A stretch of DNA of 24,062 nucleotides from Methanoregulaceae archaeon (GCA_025453715.1 JALOPT010000002.1:1-24062), one strand, 5' to 3'. Numbered from the stretch's first letter, positions 7,893 through 15,744 are shown. Numbers and translations: made by a program. Notes: generated by a model from the letters alone, not told the origin.

Positions 7893-9233
7893 CTACGGCA
7901 GCGTTCTTCCTGATACTATTGCAATTTTCTTCAGGTGGCCCAGGTATTTACCGAGTAAGGAGTCAATTGTTTCAAGGCTGACAGGCCTGTACGCGGTAAG
8001 CTCACAGCTCACATTGACACGACGTGTCTCAAAGTTGATGAACGGGAACCGTTCAAGGTCGTTATTATGGTAATGGCCGTGCACCACCCATCCGGGAAAC
8101 CCTGGTGGTGCGTCGTCCGGGTTATGGATAAAGAGGAATTCTTTCCCGTTATACCTGATCGCCAGTGATGGTACTGAGTCAGGAATATCGGTATCATGGT
8201 TGCCCCGGACGAATGTGATCCTGCCGTTCATATGGCGACGGTATTCTGATGAAGGGGGTGCCTCGGGGCTGTAACGCAAATCCCCGAGGTAGATTACCTC
8301 GTCAGATTCTTTTATGGTACGGTTCCAGTTACCGATGAGCACACGGTCCATTTCCCCTGCGCTGTTAAACGGTCTCCTGCAATACCGGATAATATTGGTA
8401 TGGCCGAGGTGCAGGTCGGATATGATAAATGGTGGTTTTTCGGGAGGCTGATGCGTGGAAGCAAGTTCAAGCCCGGCGAGTTTCCGGTACTGCATCATGG
8501 ATACCGCGGTCCGGTTCCGGTTGAATACCAGGGGACGGTTGAGCCATTCGCGGGCCGGGATATCGAATTCTCTCTCAATAACCCCATTTTTCAGGACGAT
8601 TATCCGGAGAGAGACCAGAGGTGCGAAGTCTGGAATAATAACCGGCTTTCCAGCATGGACCGGAATATTTCCCACGCCATCCCTGCCAGGCTGGCCTGGA
8701 ACGCTCCTATCCCTCATATCCCCCAGGCATGTTCTTATCGTATTGCAGATCCGGCTGGCATCGCGGGTCCTGAGGTTGTATCCATGGGTGATGTGGAACT
8801 GCCGTATATGAGGGTCGCGGTCAATCCAGCTATTGCTGCGTGCAACGGAGTTGAGCGAGTGCCAGAGCTGGTCATGAAACCTGACAAGTTCTTCTGAAGG
8901 GATGACCCTGTGGGTTATAGCCTGTCCTCTACTGCTTTTCAGGCGGAGATATCCTGAAAGGGTAAAGGAAATGCCTGGAATGCTATTCGATGCTTCTTCT
9001 ATCGCGTTATATATGGCAACCGGTTCCACCCCTGCAATTCCCGTAAACGGCCCGTATAAGGTGATATGGTGAAAATGAGGGAATGCATAGATGTCCGGCA
9101 CCAGGGACCGGAATACCTCTGTTTTCCGGCCGAGTTTCCAGTCATCAACCCGGAGCATGAGCATGTATTCGTCCTGCTCCCTGTACCGGTGCCCCCATCG
9201 TTGTAGCGGGCGGCACCTTCCACCCTTCACCAT
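7893..9233 (-). CDS. Fusion of a 2H phosphoesterase and a calcineurin-like metallophosphoesterase
   Basis: Numbering is from the GTG one codon upstream (9236). Residues about 24-235 resemble the 2H/LigT superfamily: the two hallmark motifs are HIT at 57-59 (HHITLYGPF) and HIT at 148-150 (QFHITHGYNL). 2H enzymes open 2',3'-cyclic phosphates in RNA or small nucleotides. Residues about 268-430 form a calcineurin-like phosphoesterase with all metal motifs: DLHLGH (274-279), GDL (318-320), GNHD (345-348) and HGHYH (386-390). Together they could act in sequence on one RNA end or cyclic nucleotide; this is inference. The TATATA at 9263-9268 is 25-30 bp before the start, giving a near-leaderless message. 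The ATG at 9164 is an alternative start that still keeps both domains. It sits between the COG1900 and COG2122 genes on the opposite strand. Confidence 0.88.
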   Translation of the reverse strand: MVKGGRCRPLQRWGHRYREQDEYMLMLRVDDWKLGRKTEVFRSLVPDIYAFPHFHHITLYGPFTGIAGVEPVAIYNAIEEASNSIPGISFTLSGYLRLKSSRGQAITHRVIPSEELVRFHDQLWHSLNSVARSNSWIDRDPHIRQFHITHGYNLRTRDASRICNTIRTCLGDMRDRSVPGQPGRDGVGNIPVHAGKPVIIPDFAPLVSLRIIVLKNGVIEREFDIPAREWLNRPLVFNRNRTAVSMMQYRKLAGLELASTHQPPEKPPFIISDLHLGHTNIIRYCRRPFNSAGEMDRVLIGNWNRTIKESDEVIYLGDLRYSPEAPPSSEYRRHMNGRITFVRGNHDTDIPDSVPSLAIRYNGKEFLFIHNPDDAPPGFPGWVVHGHYHNNDLERFPFINFETRRVNVSCELTAYRPVSLETIDSLLGKYLGHLKKIAIVSGRTLP

Positions 9234-9260
9234 CACTATTCAGAAGTCGTTCATCGTATT

Positions 9261-9270
9261 GCTATATACA
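9261..9270 (-). promoter_or_regulatory. TATA box for the double phosphoesterase gene
   Basis: TGTATATAGC on the minus strand is centred about 30 bp before the GTG at 9236 and 33 bp before the ATG at 9233, consistent with a leaderless or nearly leaderless transcript. Confidence 0.55.
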
Positions 9271-9314
9271 TTTACATCCTGGAGCGCAGTCATTGAGGGT
9301 AATTATTCAGCCCG

Positions 9315-9398
9315 GGTACCTCTGTGGTACCAACTATTCACCTAGTTTTACCCGTATTTTCCAAAACTTACAATAGTACTGCCTGCAAAAAGGGTACC
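9315..9398. promoter_or_regulatory. Three GGTACC palindromes upstream of the COG2122 gene
   Basis: GGTACC occurs at 9315-9320, 9326-9331 and 9393-9398. The first two are 11 bp apart centre to centre, about one helical turn, and form GGTACCTCTGTGGTACC. They could be an operator for the downstream gene, but GGTACC is common across the whole window, which weakens this. Confidence 0.3.
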
Positions 9399-9411
9399 TG
9401 CAGAAAAGAAC

Positions 9412-10122
9412 ATGATCCGCCACCACTTCGAGCTGCGTGAGACAATTGCAACCATCCTTGCAGATGAACAGTCCCATATCGATGCCGCAGTGGAAGGGTT
9501 AATTGAAGCCCGGCAGGTTGTGGAGCGGTATATTGCGGGGGATCCGTTTTTCAGGTCAACATTCGAGCCTTATACTCCGGAATCTGATGACCTTGTGATA
9601 ACGAGAATGGCACACGCTTCAGAGAAAGCTGGTGTCGGCCCAATGGCTGCAGTGGCAGGGGCAATTGCCTGGTCCGGAATTGAGGCGATGTATAAAGCAG
9701 GGGCAGCGTACGGTGTGATAGATAACGGCGGGGATATTGCATTATTTTCTGACCATGAGCTTCTTATCGGTGTACACGCAGGCAACTCACCATTCAGTGA
9801 CCGGGTGGCTTTCGCAGTCCCACCGACAGCTGAAATCCTCGGTATCTGCACCTCGTCTGCAACGGTCGGCCCTTCAATCTCTTTTGGGACTGCTGATTCA
9901 GTAACTGTATTTTCCCATGACGTTGCCCTGGCTGATGCCTGGGCGACAGCGGTCTGCAACGAGATACGCCCGGATGATACGTCTGTCCTCCTTCGAATCA
10001 ACCAGGAGGAAGTTCGCGGGGTTTTTTCGATAATAGGTGAATGGACCAGCAGCTATGGTATACTGCCCCCGCTTGTAAGGGCATATGTCAGGAAGGACCT
10101 GATTACAGCCGGCCGGAACTAG
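9412..10122 (+). CDS. UPF0280 / COG2122 ApbE-like protein (MA1715 homologue)
   Basis: This 236-residue protein is of the UPF0280 family (COG2122), distantly related to ApbE flavin transferases. Visible family blocks are VGPMAAVAGAIA (75-86), VIDNGGDIALF (102-112), GICTSSATVGPSISFGTADSV (144-164, here given as the block) and ALADAWATAV (172-181). In Methanosarcina acetivorans the homologue MA1715 is needed for efficient sulfide assimilation into homocysteine, and COG2122 co-occurs with COG1900 and NIL-ferredoxin genes across anaerobes. Here it lies 1.7 kb from those two genes. The start is the only ATG fitting the family N-terminus; no ribosome site is visible. Family assignment is firm; its chemical step is still unclear. 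Confidence 0.93.
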   Translation: MIRHHFELRETIATILADEQSHIDAAVEGLIEARQVVERYIAGDPFFRSTFEPYTPESDDLVITRMAHASEKAGVGPMAAVAGAIAWSGIEAMYKAGAAYGVIDNGGDIALFSDHELLIGVHAGNSPFSDRVAFAVPPTAEILGICTSSATVGPSISFGTADSVTVFSHDVALADAWATAVCNEIRPDDTSVLLRINQEEVRGVFSIIGEWTSSYGILPPLVRAYVRKDLITAGRN

Positions 10123-10208
10123 TGAAAACAGGGAGAATAGTCCTGGGCCGTGATCCATATATCAGGCATCATTTTGGAAATCTGACAATCATAATGGAGG
10201 TTTTAATG

Positions 10209-10215
10209 AAAAAAA
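10209..10215 (-). terminator. Oligo-T terminator for the lipoprotein gene
   Basis: Seven A bases on the plus strand give a T7 run on the minus strand two bases after the lipoprotein stop codon (10218-10220). Confidence 0.5.
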
Positions 10216-10217
10216 GG

Positions 10218-10934
10218 CTAATTTCTGAGATCGAATTTTGCCAGCACTCCGATTGTTTCAGGGAAATGGTATTCAAGTGTTATACCGGTAGTGTTCTCAG
10301 GTACCTCGTAGAACAGGTAGCCGTTCCTTTCACGGTTCTCTACCATCGCATCACTGACAATCGATAGCCCGGGGACTAAACGCTGGCCTTTGGTATCTTT
10401 TATTATAATACCATTGAAAAGGCCTTCATTCCCTTCACTCCCGGCGCCCAGGTCACGGATAGTGACATTGAGCACCATCAGCTGGTAACCCTGACGGTAA
10501 CTGCTGAACTCCCCATGCTGGTTGTATGGTTCAAGGCTGAAGGACTTGTTATATTCAACGGAATTCAACGTAATACGGGTATTTCCGTCATTTGCGCTCT
10601 CCCCGACATGGAACGTGGTAAACAGTGGTTTTTCAGATACCGGTGGTGGTGTTATCGGTGTGCCGTCACGGGGTTCTAACTGAAGTGATTTGTTTGAGCT
10701 GCTGATGTTCACAACCATCCCCGGTATTGGCTCTATTGTCACATCGGGCAGCGAGCTGAATGGGATCTTATTTGCAATATAGAGCGTCGGTTTCGGTATG
10801 GGCTTTATATCAGGACTGAAGTTCAGCGGTTGGGCCGGGAGTGGTACCTCCTGACTCATCGTCGTGCATCCTGCAAAAATGATACTGATCAGAAGGAACA
10901 AACCCATTAATACAGTAAAGAGTTTCTTACGCAT
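10218..10934 (-). CDS. Secreted lipoprotein with DUF4352-like domain
   Basis: The 238-residue product begins MRKKLFTVLMGLFLLISIIF with a lipobox FAGC (Cys23), so it should be exported and lipid-anchored on the outer face of the membrane. Residues about 110-238 look like a DUF4352/telokin-like beta-sandwich: FHVGESANDGNTRITLNSVE, then YQLMVLNVTIRDLG and YLFYEVPENTTG, the usual pattern of this domain. A Pro-rich spacer (residues 30-105) links it to the anchor. The start is fixed by GGGAGGAATAAAA before the ATG at 10934; a longer frame to 11012 would hide the signal peptide and is rejected. The gene follows the unrecognised 11143-11553 gene on the same strand after 208 bp, so it probably has its own promoter. 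The ligand is unknown. Confidence 0.85.
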   Translation of the reverse strand: MRKKLFTVLMGLFLLISIIFAGCTTMSQEVPLPAQPLNFSPDIKPIPKPTLYIANKIPFSSLPDVTIEPIPGMVVNISSSNKSLQLEPRDGTPITPPPVSEKPLFTTFHVGESANDGNTRITLNSVEYNKSFSLEPYNQHGEFSSYRQGYQLMVLNVTIRDLGAGSEGNEGLFNGIIIKDTKGQRLVPGLSIVSDAMVENRERNGYLFYEVPENTTGITLEYHFPETIGVLAKFDLRN

Positions 10935-11142
10935 TTTTATTCCTCCCAAATTTCCCGAGCATAATTTCCCTGCCACTTTTTTCCGGTTATCCGGTCCTGT
11001 GTTTGAAGACATCCGGTATATCGCTGTAATACGGTAACGTTCCCTGTTATCAGGTAATATGCGCCGGCATTTCTACTTTTTTGTCCCGGGCACAATATCC
11101 GGCAATTATTCTGTACAGGGGCCCCGGAATGCGCGGACAGGA

Positions 11143-11553
11143 TCAATAACTATCATCAATGAACTGCATCGCACTGTGGAACGCATCTTTCCCATGGTAG
11201 TTTGCTATCACCACGCCTTCATCAAGAAGGGTTATTACCGGTTCGCCCTGTTCAACCTTGAATTCGACCTCCACGTAGTCAATTTCTGCAAGGATTACCT
11301 TGTGAGAAAGGGACGAGGCTGGTAATAACAGGAGCCTTTCCTTGGCCAGATCACCCGGGAACTCCCGGAAATAGTAGTAAAAGACCTGGTAGGCATTCAG
11401 AAGGTCAGAAGCGAGGAGTTCCTGCCGGACTTCAGGCTCGACGGCGTCGAGTGCAGCCGCCAACTGCTCCTCGTTGTCATTACTCTCGATAAACAGCCTG
11501 TCCGCAATTTTTGCAAGATCCCGGTAGGTTTTTCCCTGGTGCCCTTCAGTCAT
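11143..11553 (-). CDS. Unrecognised acidic protein
   Basis: The 136-residue protein matches no family I recognise. The first 70 residues are acidic and helical (LAKIADRLFIESNDNEEQLAA, with AALDAVEPEVRQELLASDLL), and the last 55 look like alternating strands (HKVILAEIDYVEVEFKVEQG, then PVITLLDEGVVIANY). No signal peptide, membrane segment or metal motif is seen, so it is probably cytoplasmic. I chose the ATG at 11553; the TTG two codons upstream is less likely. It is transcribed away from the small winged-helix gene, with 78 bp between the starts. Coding appears real because the composition is protein-like and both ends are cleanly spaced from neighbours. Confidence 0.7.
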   Translation of the reverse strand: MTEGHQGKTYRDLAKIADRLFIESNDNEEQLAAALDAVEPEVRQELLASDLLNAYQVFYYYFREFPGDLAKERLLLLPASSLSHKVILAEIDYVEVEFKVEQGEPVITLLDEGVVIANYHGKDAFHSAMQFIDDSY

Positions 11554-11631
11554 TTGCAAGTATATCGCAACCTGACGAGAAAAATGTCATGGTATGGCCA
11601 GAAAAGCTATAACCTGTAACGGGTGCAATAG

Positions 11632-11916
11632 ATGCCCGTGAAAGATGAGGACCTCGACTGGATAGTGTATCATTACCTTTCAGACACCGGTGCGCAAACA
11701 GAAGAGGCAATCGTCCGGGAAACAGGGTTACCCGCTGGAGATATCCATACATCGCTCACCCGGCTGAAGGTAAATCTTCTTATTGAGTGCCGGGACGGAC
11801 TCTACGATGTACTCTCAATACCTGAAATGCTGTTCCGTTGCCAGTGCCGGTACGAGAAGGAAAGTCCTGTCATCATTGAAAACGGCGTTATAAAAGTTAA
11901 AAAAACGGAGCAATAA
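11632..11916 (+). CDS. Small winged-helix protein
   Basis: This 94-residue protein has a predicted winged helix-turn-helix over residues 5-65: DLDWIVYHYLSDTGAQTEEA, then IVRETGLPAGDIHTSLTRLK and a short wing (LLIECRDGLYDVLSI). The C-terminal part holds two cysteines (CQCRYEKE) but no complete zinc motif. A GGGTG ribosome site lies 6 bases before the ATG, and a TATA-like element (GCTATAACC) near 11606 fits a start just upstream. It begins the operon that continues with trm56, an ATP-grasp gene, tfe and an HD-domain gene, and the next gene starts one base after its stop. It may bind DNA or simply a partner; no target can be named. Confidence 0.8.
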   Translation: MPVKDEDLDWIVYHYLSDTGAQTEEAIVRETGLPAGDIHTSLTRLKVNLLIECRDGLYDVLSIPEMLFRCQCRYEKESPVIIENGVIKVKKTEQ

Positions 11917-11917
11917 C

Positions 11918-12439
11918 ATGGAGGTTGTTGTCCTGAGACTTGGCCACCGCCCGGAACGTGACCAGCGGGTGACGACCCATGTGGGATTACTTTCCCGTGC
12001 GCTTGGCGCGAAAGGGATGTACCTCGCCGGACAGGATACCGGGATTGTCCGGAGTATCAACCGGGTTGTTGAGCAGTGGGGCGGGGATTTTTTTATCGAA
12101 GATAAGGTGAAATGGCGCCGTTGTATCGAAGACTGGCACAAGAGCGGGGGAAAAGTTGTCCACCTGACCATGTATGGACTCCCGGTACGTGAACATGAGA
12201 TTGAGATAAGGAGCGCGGAAAAAATCCTCGTCATCGTCGGCGCCGAGAAAGTCCCGGGAGAAGTGTACGGGCTGTCTGACTGGAATATTTCAGTCACCAG
12301 CCAGCCCCACTCAGAGATTGCAAGCCTTGCAGTGTTTTTAGACCGGTTATTCGAGGGCTCGGAACTTTCCACCGAGTTCCCGGGTGCGAAGATCAGGGTA
12401 GTCCCATGTGGGAAAGGAAAACAGACAGAAAGTCTCTGA
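11918..12439 (+). CDS. trm56: tRNA (cytidine(56)-2'-O)-methyltransferase
   Basis: This 173-residue protein matches archaeal Trm56, a SPOUT-class enzyme that puts a 2'-O-methyl group on C56 in the T-loop of tRNAs using S-adenosylmethionine. The family signature at the N-terminus is VVVLRLGHRPERDQRVTTHV, and the trefoil-knot cofactor loop is visible as ILVIVGAEKVPGEVYGLSDW with the following SVTSQPHSEIASLAVFLDRL. Length is typical. It lies one base after the winged-helix gene and its 3' end overlaps the ATP-grasp frame by 34 bp. In many Euryarchaeota, as here, it sits close to tfe. Confidence 0.95.
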   Translation: MEVVVLRLGHRPERDQRVTTHVGLLSRALGAKGMYLAGQDTGIVRSINRVVEQWGGDFFIEDKVKWRRCIEDWHKSGGKVVHLTMYGLPVREHEIEIRSAEKILVIVGAEKVPGEVYGLSDWNISVTSQPHSEIASLAVFLDRLFEGSELSTEFPGAKIRVVPCGKGKQTESL

Positions 12440-13515
12440 ACCGGCGTGTACTTATTGCCGGGTTTACCACGCGTCACGTGGCCAGTTCAGCTTATGCAGC
12501 CGGGTACCAGGTATGTGCAGTCGATCACTTCTGTGACCATGACCTTTCCCGGTATGCAGATGATTGTCTGACGTTTAATGACCTCGATTCGCTACCCGCT
12601 GCGATTCAGGAGATGTCCGGGCGACACTCCTGTGATATTTTTGTCCCGACCTCGGGGGCCGAGATACTACCGGTCGGAATTCCCCGGTACGGCCCGGTCC
12701 CGGAAAGAGCTGCTACGTTTCTTGATAAAGGCCTGACATCCTGTTTTTTCCAGGAAACGGGAGTACCTGCACCTGCAACCCTTCTTGAGCGGACATACCC
12801 GGCGATGGTAAAACCAAGGAGCGGATCAGGGGGATGGCGCAACGCGGTACTCCATAACGATGAGCAATGGCGTAAATGGAAAGAAGACCTCGATGACCCG
12901 CCAGCTCTCTGGCAGGAGGTGGTGGAGGGGACTCCGGCATCGGTCTGCTGCGTAACCGATGGTACCCGCGCCAGGGCGGTTGCAGTCAACGAGCAGTTGC
13001 TTAGGGGAGGAGAAGACGCCGCCTACGGGTTTTCAGGTTCGATTACGCCGTTTGTACATCCCTTTGCTGATGAACTGGTGAGGAGCGCAGAAAATATAGC
13101 TTCTGCATCGGGTTGCACCGGGACAATCGGGGTCGATTTCGTTGTCGGAGAGACTCCTTATGCAATCGAAGTAAACCCACGGTTCCAGGGGACCGTTGAT
13201 ACCGTTGAAATGGCGACCGGAATAAACCTTTTTTCGCTCCATGTAGACGCCTGTGAGGGGAGGATCCCGGACAAAATGCCGGTTCCCGGGCAGTTTGCGG
13301 CGCGAAAAATTCTTTTTGCCCGGGATGACCTCCAGGTGGGAGAGGACCTCATTAATTTTCCCTTTGTCGCAGACGTTCCGTGGCCGGGTTCAAATATTGA
13401 AAAGGGCGGTGCAATCGTAAGTGTTTACGGATGGGGACCGTCACGCAGAGACGCAATATTGATGCTGGATAAACATATTAGCACTGTGCAGCAATATATA
13501 GGAAGGACGTCCTGA
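12406..13515 (+). CDS. ATP-grasp family ligase
   Basis: The 369-residue protein is an ATP-grasp enzyme, which joins a carboxylate to an amine or thiol via an acyl-phosphate. An N-terminal Rossmann-like part (RVLIAGFTTRHVASSAYAAG, residues 14-33) leads to the ATP-grasp core: AMVKPRSGSGGWRN (132-145), the LWQEVVEGTPASV segment (168-180) and the metal/phosphate site AIEVNPRFQGTVDTVE (253-268). The best match in memory is the archaeal COG2232 group of predicted carboligases; the substrate is not known to me. The only in-frame start near the fold is the ATG at 12406, which overlaps trm56 by 34 bp, so translation is probably coupled. Its stop overlaps the tfe start by one base. Confidence 0.85.
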   Translation: MWERKTDRKSLNRRVLIAGFTTRHVASSAYAAGYQVCAVDHFCDHDLSRYADDCLTFNDLDSLPAAIQEMSGRHSCDIFVPTSGAEILPVGIPRYGPVPERAATFLDKGLTSCFFQETGVPAPATLLERTYPAMVKPRSGSGGWRNAVLHNDEQWRKWKEDLDDPPALWQEVVEGTPASVCCVTDGTRARAVAVNEQLLRGGEDAAYGFSGSITPFVHPFADELVRSAENIASASGCTGTIGVDFVVGETPYAIEVNPRFQGTVDTVEMATGINLFSLHVDACEGRIPDKMPVPGQFAARKILFARDDLQVGEDLINFPFVADVPWPGSNIEKGGAIVSVYGWGPSRRDAILMLDKHISTVQQYIGRTS

Positions 13516-14027
13516 TGGAAGAATTACTAAGCAACATTGCAATCCGTGCATACCTGCTGCGCATAATTGGCGAGGAAGGACTTGACCTGCTGTCAAAATA
13601 TCCTGATAATAATGAATACAGTGACGAGGACCTCGCAGCAAAGACGGGCATCAATTTAAACTCGGTACGCCACACCCTCTATACACTCTACGAGAAGAGG
13701 CTTGCAGAGTACCGCAGGATTAAAAACAACGAGACCGGCTGGCTCACGTATCTCTGGCAACTCAGGATGGACACCATTTATGATGCAATCCGCGAGGACC
13801 TCGAACGGGTGCTTGACAAGCTTGAAGCACGCGCACGGTTTGAGGAAGAGAATGACTTCTATATTTGCAAGTCCTGCGGGATCATCTGTACATTCAACCA
13901 GGCGATTGATGTCAATTTTATCTGCCCTGACTGTGACCAGCAGATGGCGCATTTCGATAATGAAATGCTGCTGCGTGCCCTTAAAAAGCGTATCAATACA
14001 ATGAAACAGACGCTTGGGCATGCATAA
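13515..14027 (+). CDS. tfe: Transcription factor E, alpha subunit
   Basis: TFE helps RNA polymerase open promoters in archaea and is the counterpart of eukaryotic TFIIE-alpha. The 170-residue protein shows the expected N-terminal winged helix (residues 1-80; DLAAKTGINLNSVRHTLYTL) and a C-terminal zinc ribbon with C118xxC121 and C137xxC140, followed by a basic helix. Its ATG shares one base with the stop of the ATP-grasp gene (TGATG), and the HD-domain gene starts inside its last codons. This makes it part of a tightly packed operon with trm56. It is full length with all four zinc cysteines. Confidence 0.96.
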   Translation: MEELLSNIAIRAYLLRIIGEEGLDLLSKYPDNNEYSDEDLAAKTGINLNSVRHTLYTLYEKRLAEYRRIKNNETGWLTYLWQLRMDTIYDAIREDLERVLDKLEARARFEEENDFYICKSCGIICTFNQAIDVNFICPDCDQQMAHFDNEMLLRALKKRINTMKQTLGHA

Positions 14028-14517
14028 CGACACTGTTTTTTTTGAAGGACTGCTTGCCCGGAAAGGGTGCAGTCCAAAAGTAATTGCCCATTGCCGGGCG
14101 GTAAACGCTATTGCAATGGAATATGTCCGGAAAGGTTCCCTGGCAGACCCGGGACTTGTTCTTGCAGGTTCCATGCTGCATGACATCGGTCGTTCACGGA
14201 CCCATTCTATCGGGCATGCACAGGCAGGCGCAGCAATCTGCAGGGAGCTAGGCCTTGCTGAAGATGTGGCACGTATCGTTGAATGCCATACCGGTGCAGG
14301 GCTTACAGCGGACGAATGCACACTGCTCGGCCTTCTGCCAATAGACTGTGTGCCAGAAACCCTTGAAGAAAAGATTGTTACTAACGCGGACAACCTTGCA
14401 GGTGGAAAACGCAGGATTTCAATTGAACAGGACATGATGGACGCATTCGCCCTGCCAAGGAAAGTACGGAGGAGGATGTACCGGCTCTGGCTCGAAATGG
14501 AACTGGTCAGGGCTTGA
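14020..14517 (+). CDS. HD-domain phosphohydrolase-like protein (TIGR00295 type)
   Basis: The 165-residue protein is a small stand-alone HD-domain protein of the archaeal group I remember as TIGR00295. Likely metal ligands are His24, the pair His54-Asp55 (GSMLHDIGRSRTHSIGHAQA) and Asp124 (NADNLAGG), the usual H...HD...D set; His62, His66 and His90 may add to the site. HD proteins usually hydrolyse phosphate esters of nucleotides, but the substrate here is unknown. The ATG at 14020 overlaps the end of tfe by 8 bp; a TTG two codons earlier is possible. It ends the operon. Confidence 0.9.
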   Translation: MHNDTVFFEGLLARKGCSPKVIAHCRAVNAIAMEYVRKGSLADPGLVLAGSMLHDIGRSRTHSIGHAQAGAAICRELGLAEDVARIVECHTGAGLTADECTLLGLLPIDCVPETLEEKIVTNADNLAGGKRRISIEQDMMDAFALPRKVRRRMYRLWLEMELVRA

Positions 14518-14600
14518 CCATGCATGTATGGTATAACCTGAAAAAAATGTTTCAGAAACAATCCCTGATAAGGGAAGAACAAATTGCAGACCGTTAATTA

Positions 14601-14606
14601 TTTTTT
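14601..14606 (+). terminator. Oligo-T run after the HD-domain gene
   Basis: A T6 run lies about 85 bp after the last stop codon of the trm56-tfe operon, in the 233-bp convergent gap. Nothing else is seen in the gap apart from one GGTACC at 14733. Confidence 0.35.
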
Positions 14607-14750
14607 CATTGAATTCTGATTGCAGGACCGTGAAATAAATTTCATCCGGTCAATTCCAGGGGGTTTAAGAATAGCGGCAGATTCCGGGAATATCGTTTCA
14701 GTTTAAAAAAATCATAGCAGGTTGATATTGCAGGTACCAATTACCATTCC

Positions 14751-15605
14751 TCATGTATGTTCCTGTCGGGTTTCATCTGGTGATAACCCTGCGTTAAGAT
14801 CTAGGAGGACTGAACGATCCCTGTAATAGCTGAACAAGTCCTCTCCCCATCCGATTGCATCGGGTACCTGGCTGAAAAGGTCTGTAGAGCTGTCGTATAG
14901 ATTGCTGTCGTTTTTGAAAAGACCGACGGAAAGGTACTTGTCTGTGACCGTAATTCCAACTTTCAGGTCTTCACTGGTAACCCAGATTTTAAAATTCTGG
15001 AATTTGAACAGTTGTTTTATCTGCCCGATATATGGTTCTTTTCCTAGAAGGCTGGTAACCTGTTTGTTTACGACAAGTTCTACCGGGACCCCCGCTACCA
15101 CCCTCTCAGCAACTGTTTCCGCCAGTCCCGGGCTCATAATTGACGAAATACCATGGATATATGCGGCCTCCCGTACAATTTTTAAAAAGTGGGAGTAGAC
15201 GTGCATGATATCCACCTGGGTATCAAGTTTTACTTCCGAATCCTGGAGTTCACCGATTCTCTGCAGGAATTCGTCTGGAATTCCTGAAAGATCATGAATT
15301 GCCCAGAATTCTTTATGGCGGGTGATCCCACTCATAAGTGAGACAAAATTAGAAACCTCCGTAGCCACAGCCTTTCCAAGGGGTGTGAGGTAATACTCGT
15401 AATTTCTTGACTCAATGAGCATCTGTGATTCAAGGCTCCGGATTTTCGGTATTAACGCCTGTGATGTGCTCCCTGTTACTTCACGGAGCCTTGAAAGTGG
15501 GGGGTGTTCTTTTATGAGCGTTAACAGTATCTGGATTTTGAGTCGTGAACTAAAAATTGAATGGATACTTTTTTGATAATGCTCATAGGAGTCGAGCGGG
15601 TTCAT
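14751..15605 (-). CDS. FilR1-type (COG4742) transcriptional regulator
   Basis: This 284-residue protein fits the archaeal COG4742 family with an N-terminal winged helix and a C-terminal FilR1-middle (formerly DUF1724) domain. Residues 15-80 form the DNA-binding part (FSSRLKIQILLTLIKEHPPL, then RLREVTGSTSQALIPKIRSL). The remaining 190 residues include VYSHFLKIVREAAYIHGISS and EDLKVGITVTDKYLSVGLFK, typical of the second domain. A relative, FilR1, controls methane genes and filament growth in Methanosaeta. The start is ATG 15605 with AGGTG four bases upstream; the 20-codon extension to a TTG at 15665 is rejected. A TATA-like TTTAAG near 15637 fits. Its targets are unknown. Confidence 0.88.
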   Translation of the reverse strand: MNPLDSYEHYQKSIHSIFSSRLKIQILLTLIKEHPPLSRLREVTGSTSQALIPKIRSLESQMLIESRNYEYYLTPLGKAVATEVSNFVSLMSGITRHKEFWAIHDLSGIPDEFLQRIGELQDSEVKLDTQVDIMHVYSHFLKIVREAAYIHGISSIMSPGLAETVAERVVAGVPVELVVNKQVTSLLGKEPYIGQIKQLFKFQNFKIWVTSEDLKVGITVTDKYLSVGLFKNDSNLYDSSTDLFSQVPDAIGWGEDLFSYYRDRSVLLDLNAGLSPDETRQEHT

Positions 15606-15735
15606 CGGGCACCTTATTACCTGTACCGTTTCTCTTAAATGGTAAATATCATTTGATCCACACAATCACTCCGTGAATTCAGGAATTGAGAAAACCTTTA
15701 ACTTTCGTTTTTCAAATCCCATAACTATTACTGTC

Positions 15736-15744
15736 AAAAAAAAA
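15736..15744 (-). terminator. Oligo-T9 terminator after the UbiA-family gene
   Basis: Nine A bases on the plus strand form a T9 run on the minus strand, about 53 bp after the UbiA-family stop codon and ahead of the FilR1-type gene. This argues that the two are separate transcripts. Confidence 0.55.

Noticed and set aside
7686..8073. Plus-strand frames after the NIL-ferredoxin gene
   Set aside because: They cross the T7 terminator and run into the antisense of the phosphoesterase fusion; no motif is present.
10206..10367. A 53-codon plus-strand frame with a good GGAGG site overlapping the lipoprotein 3' end
   Set aside because: Its first codons are the A7 run that forms the lipoprotein terminator, and the rest is antisense to a conserved domain. 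The ribosome site alone is not enough.
11815..12477. A 220-codon minus-strand frame opposite trm56
   Set aside because: It is opposite a clear tRNA methyltransferase and is Ser/Thr/Pro-rich in the manner of antisense frames.
13656..14582. A 308-codon minus-strand frame across tfe and the HD gene
   Set aside because: Both plus-strand genes are firmly identified, and the frame has no motif, promoter or ribosome site.
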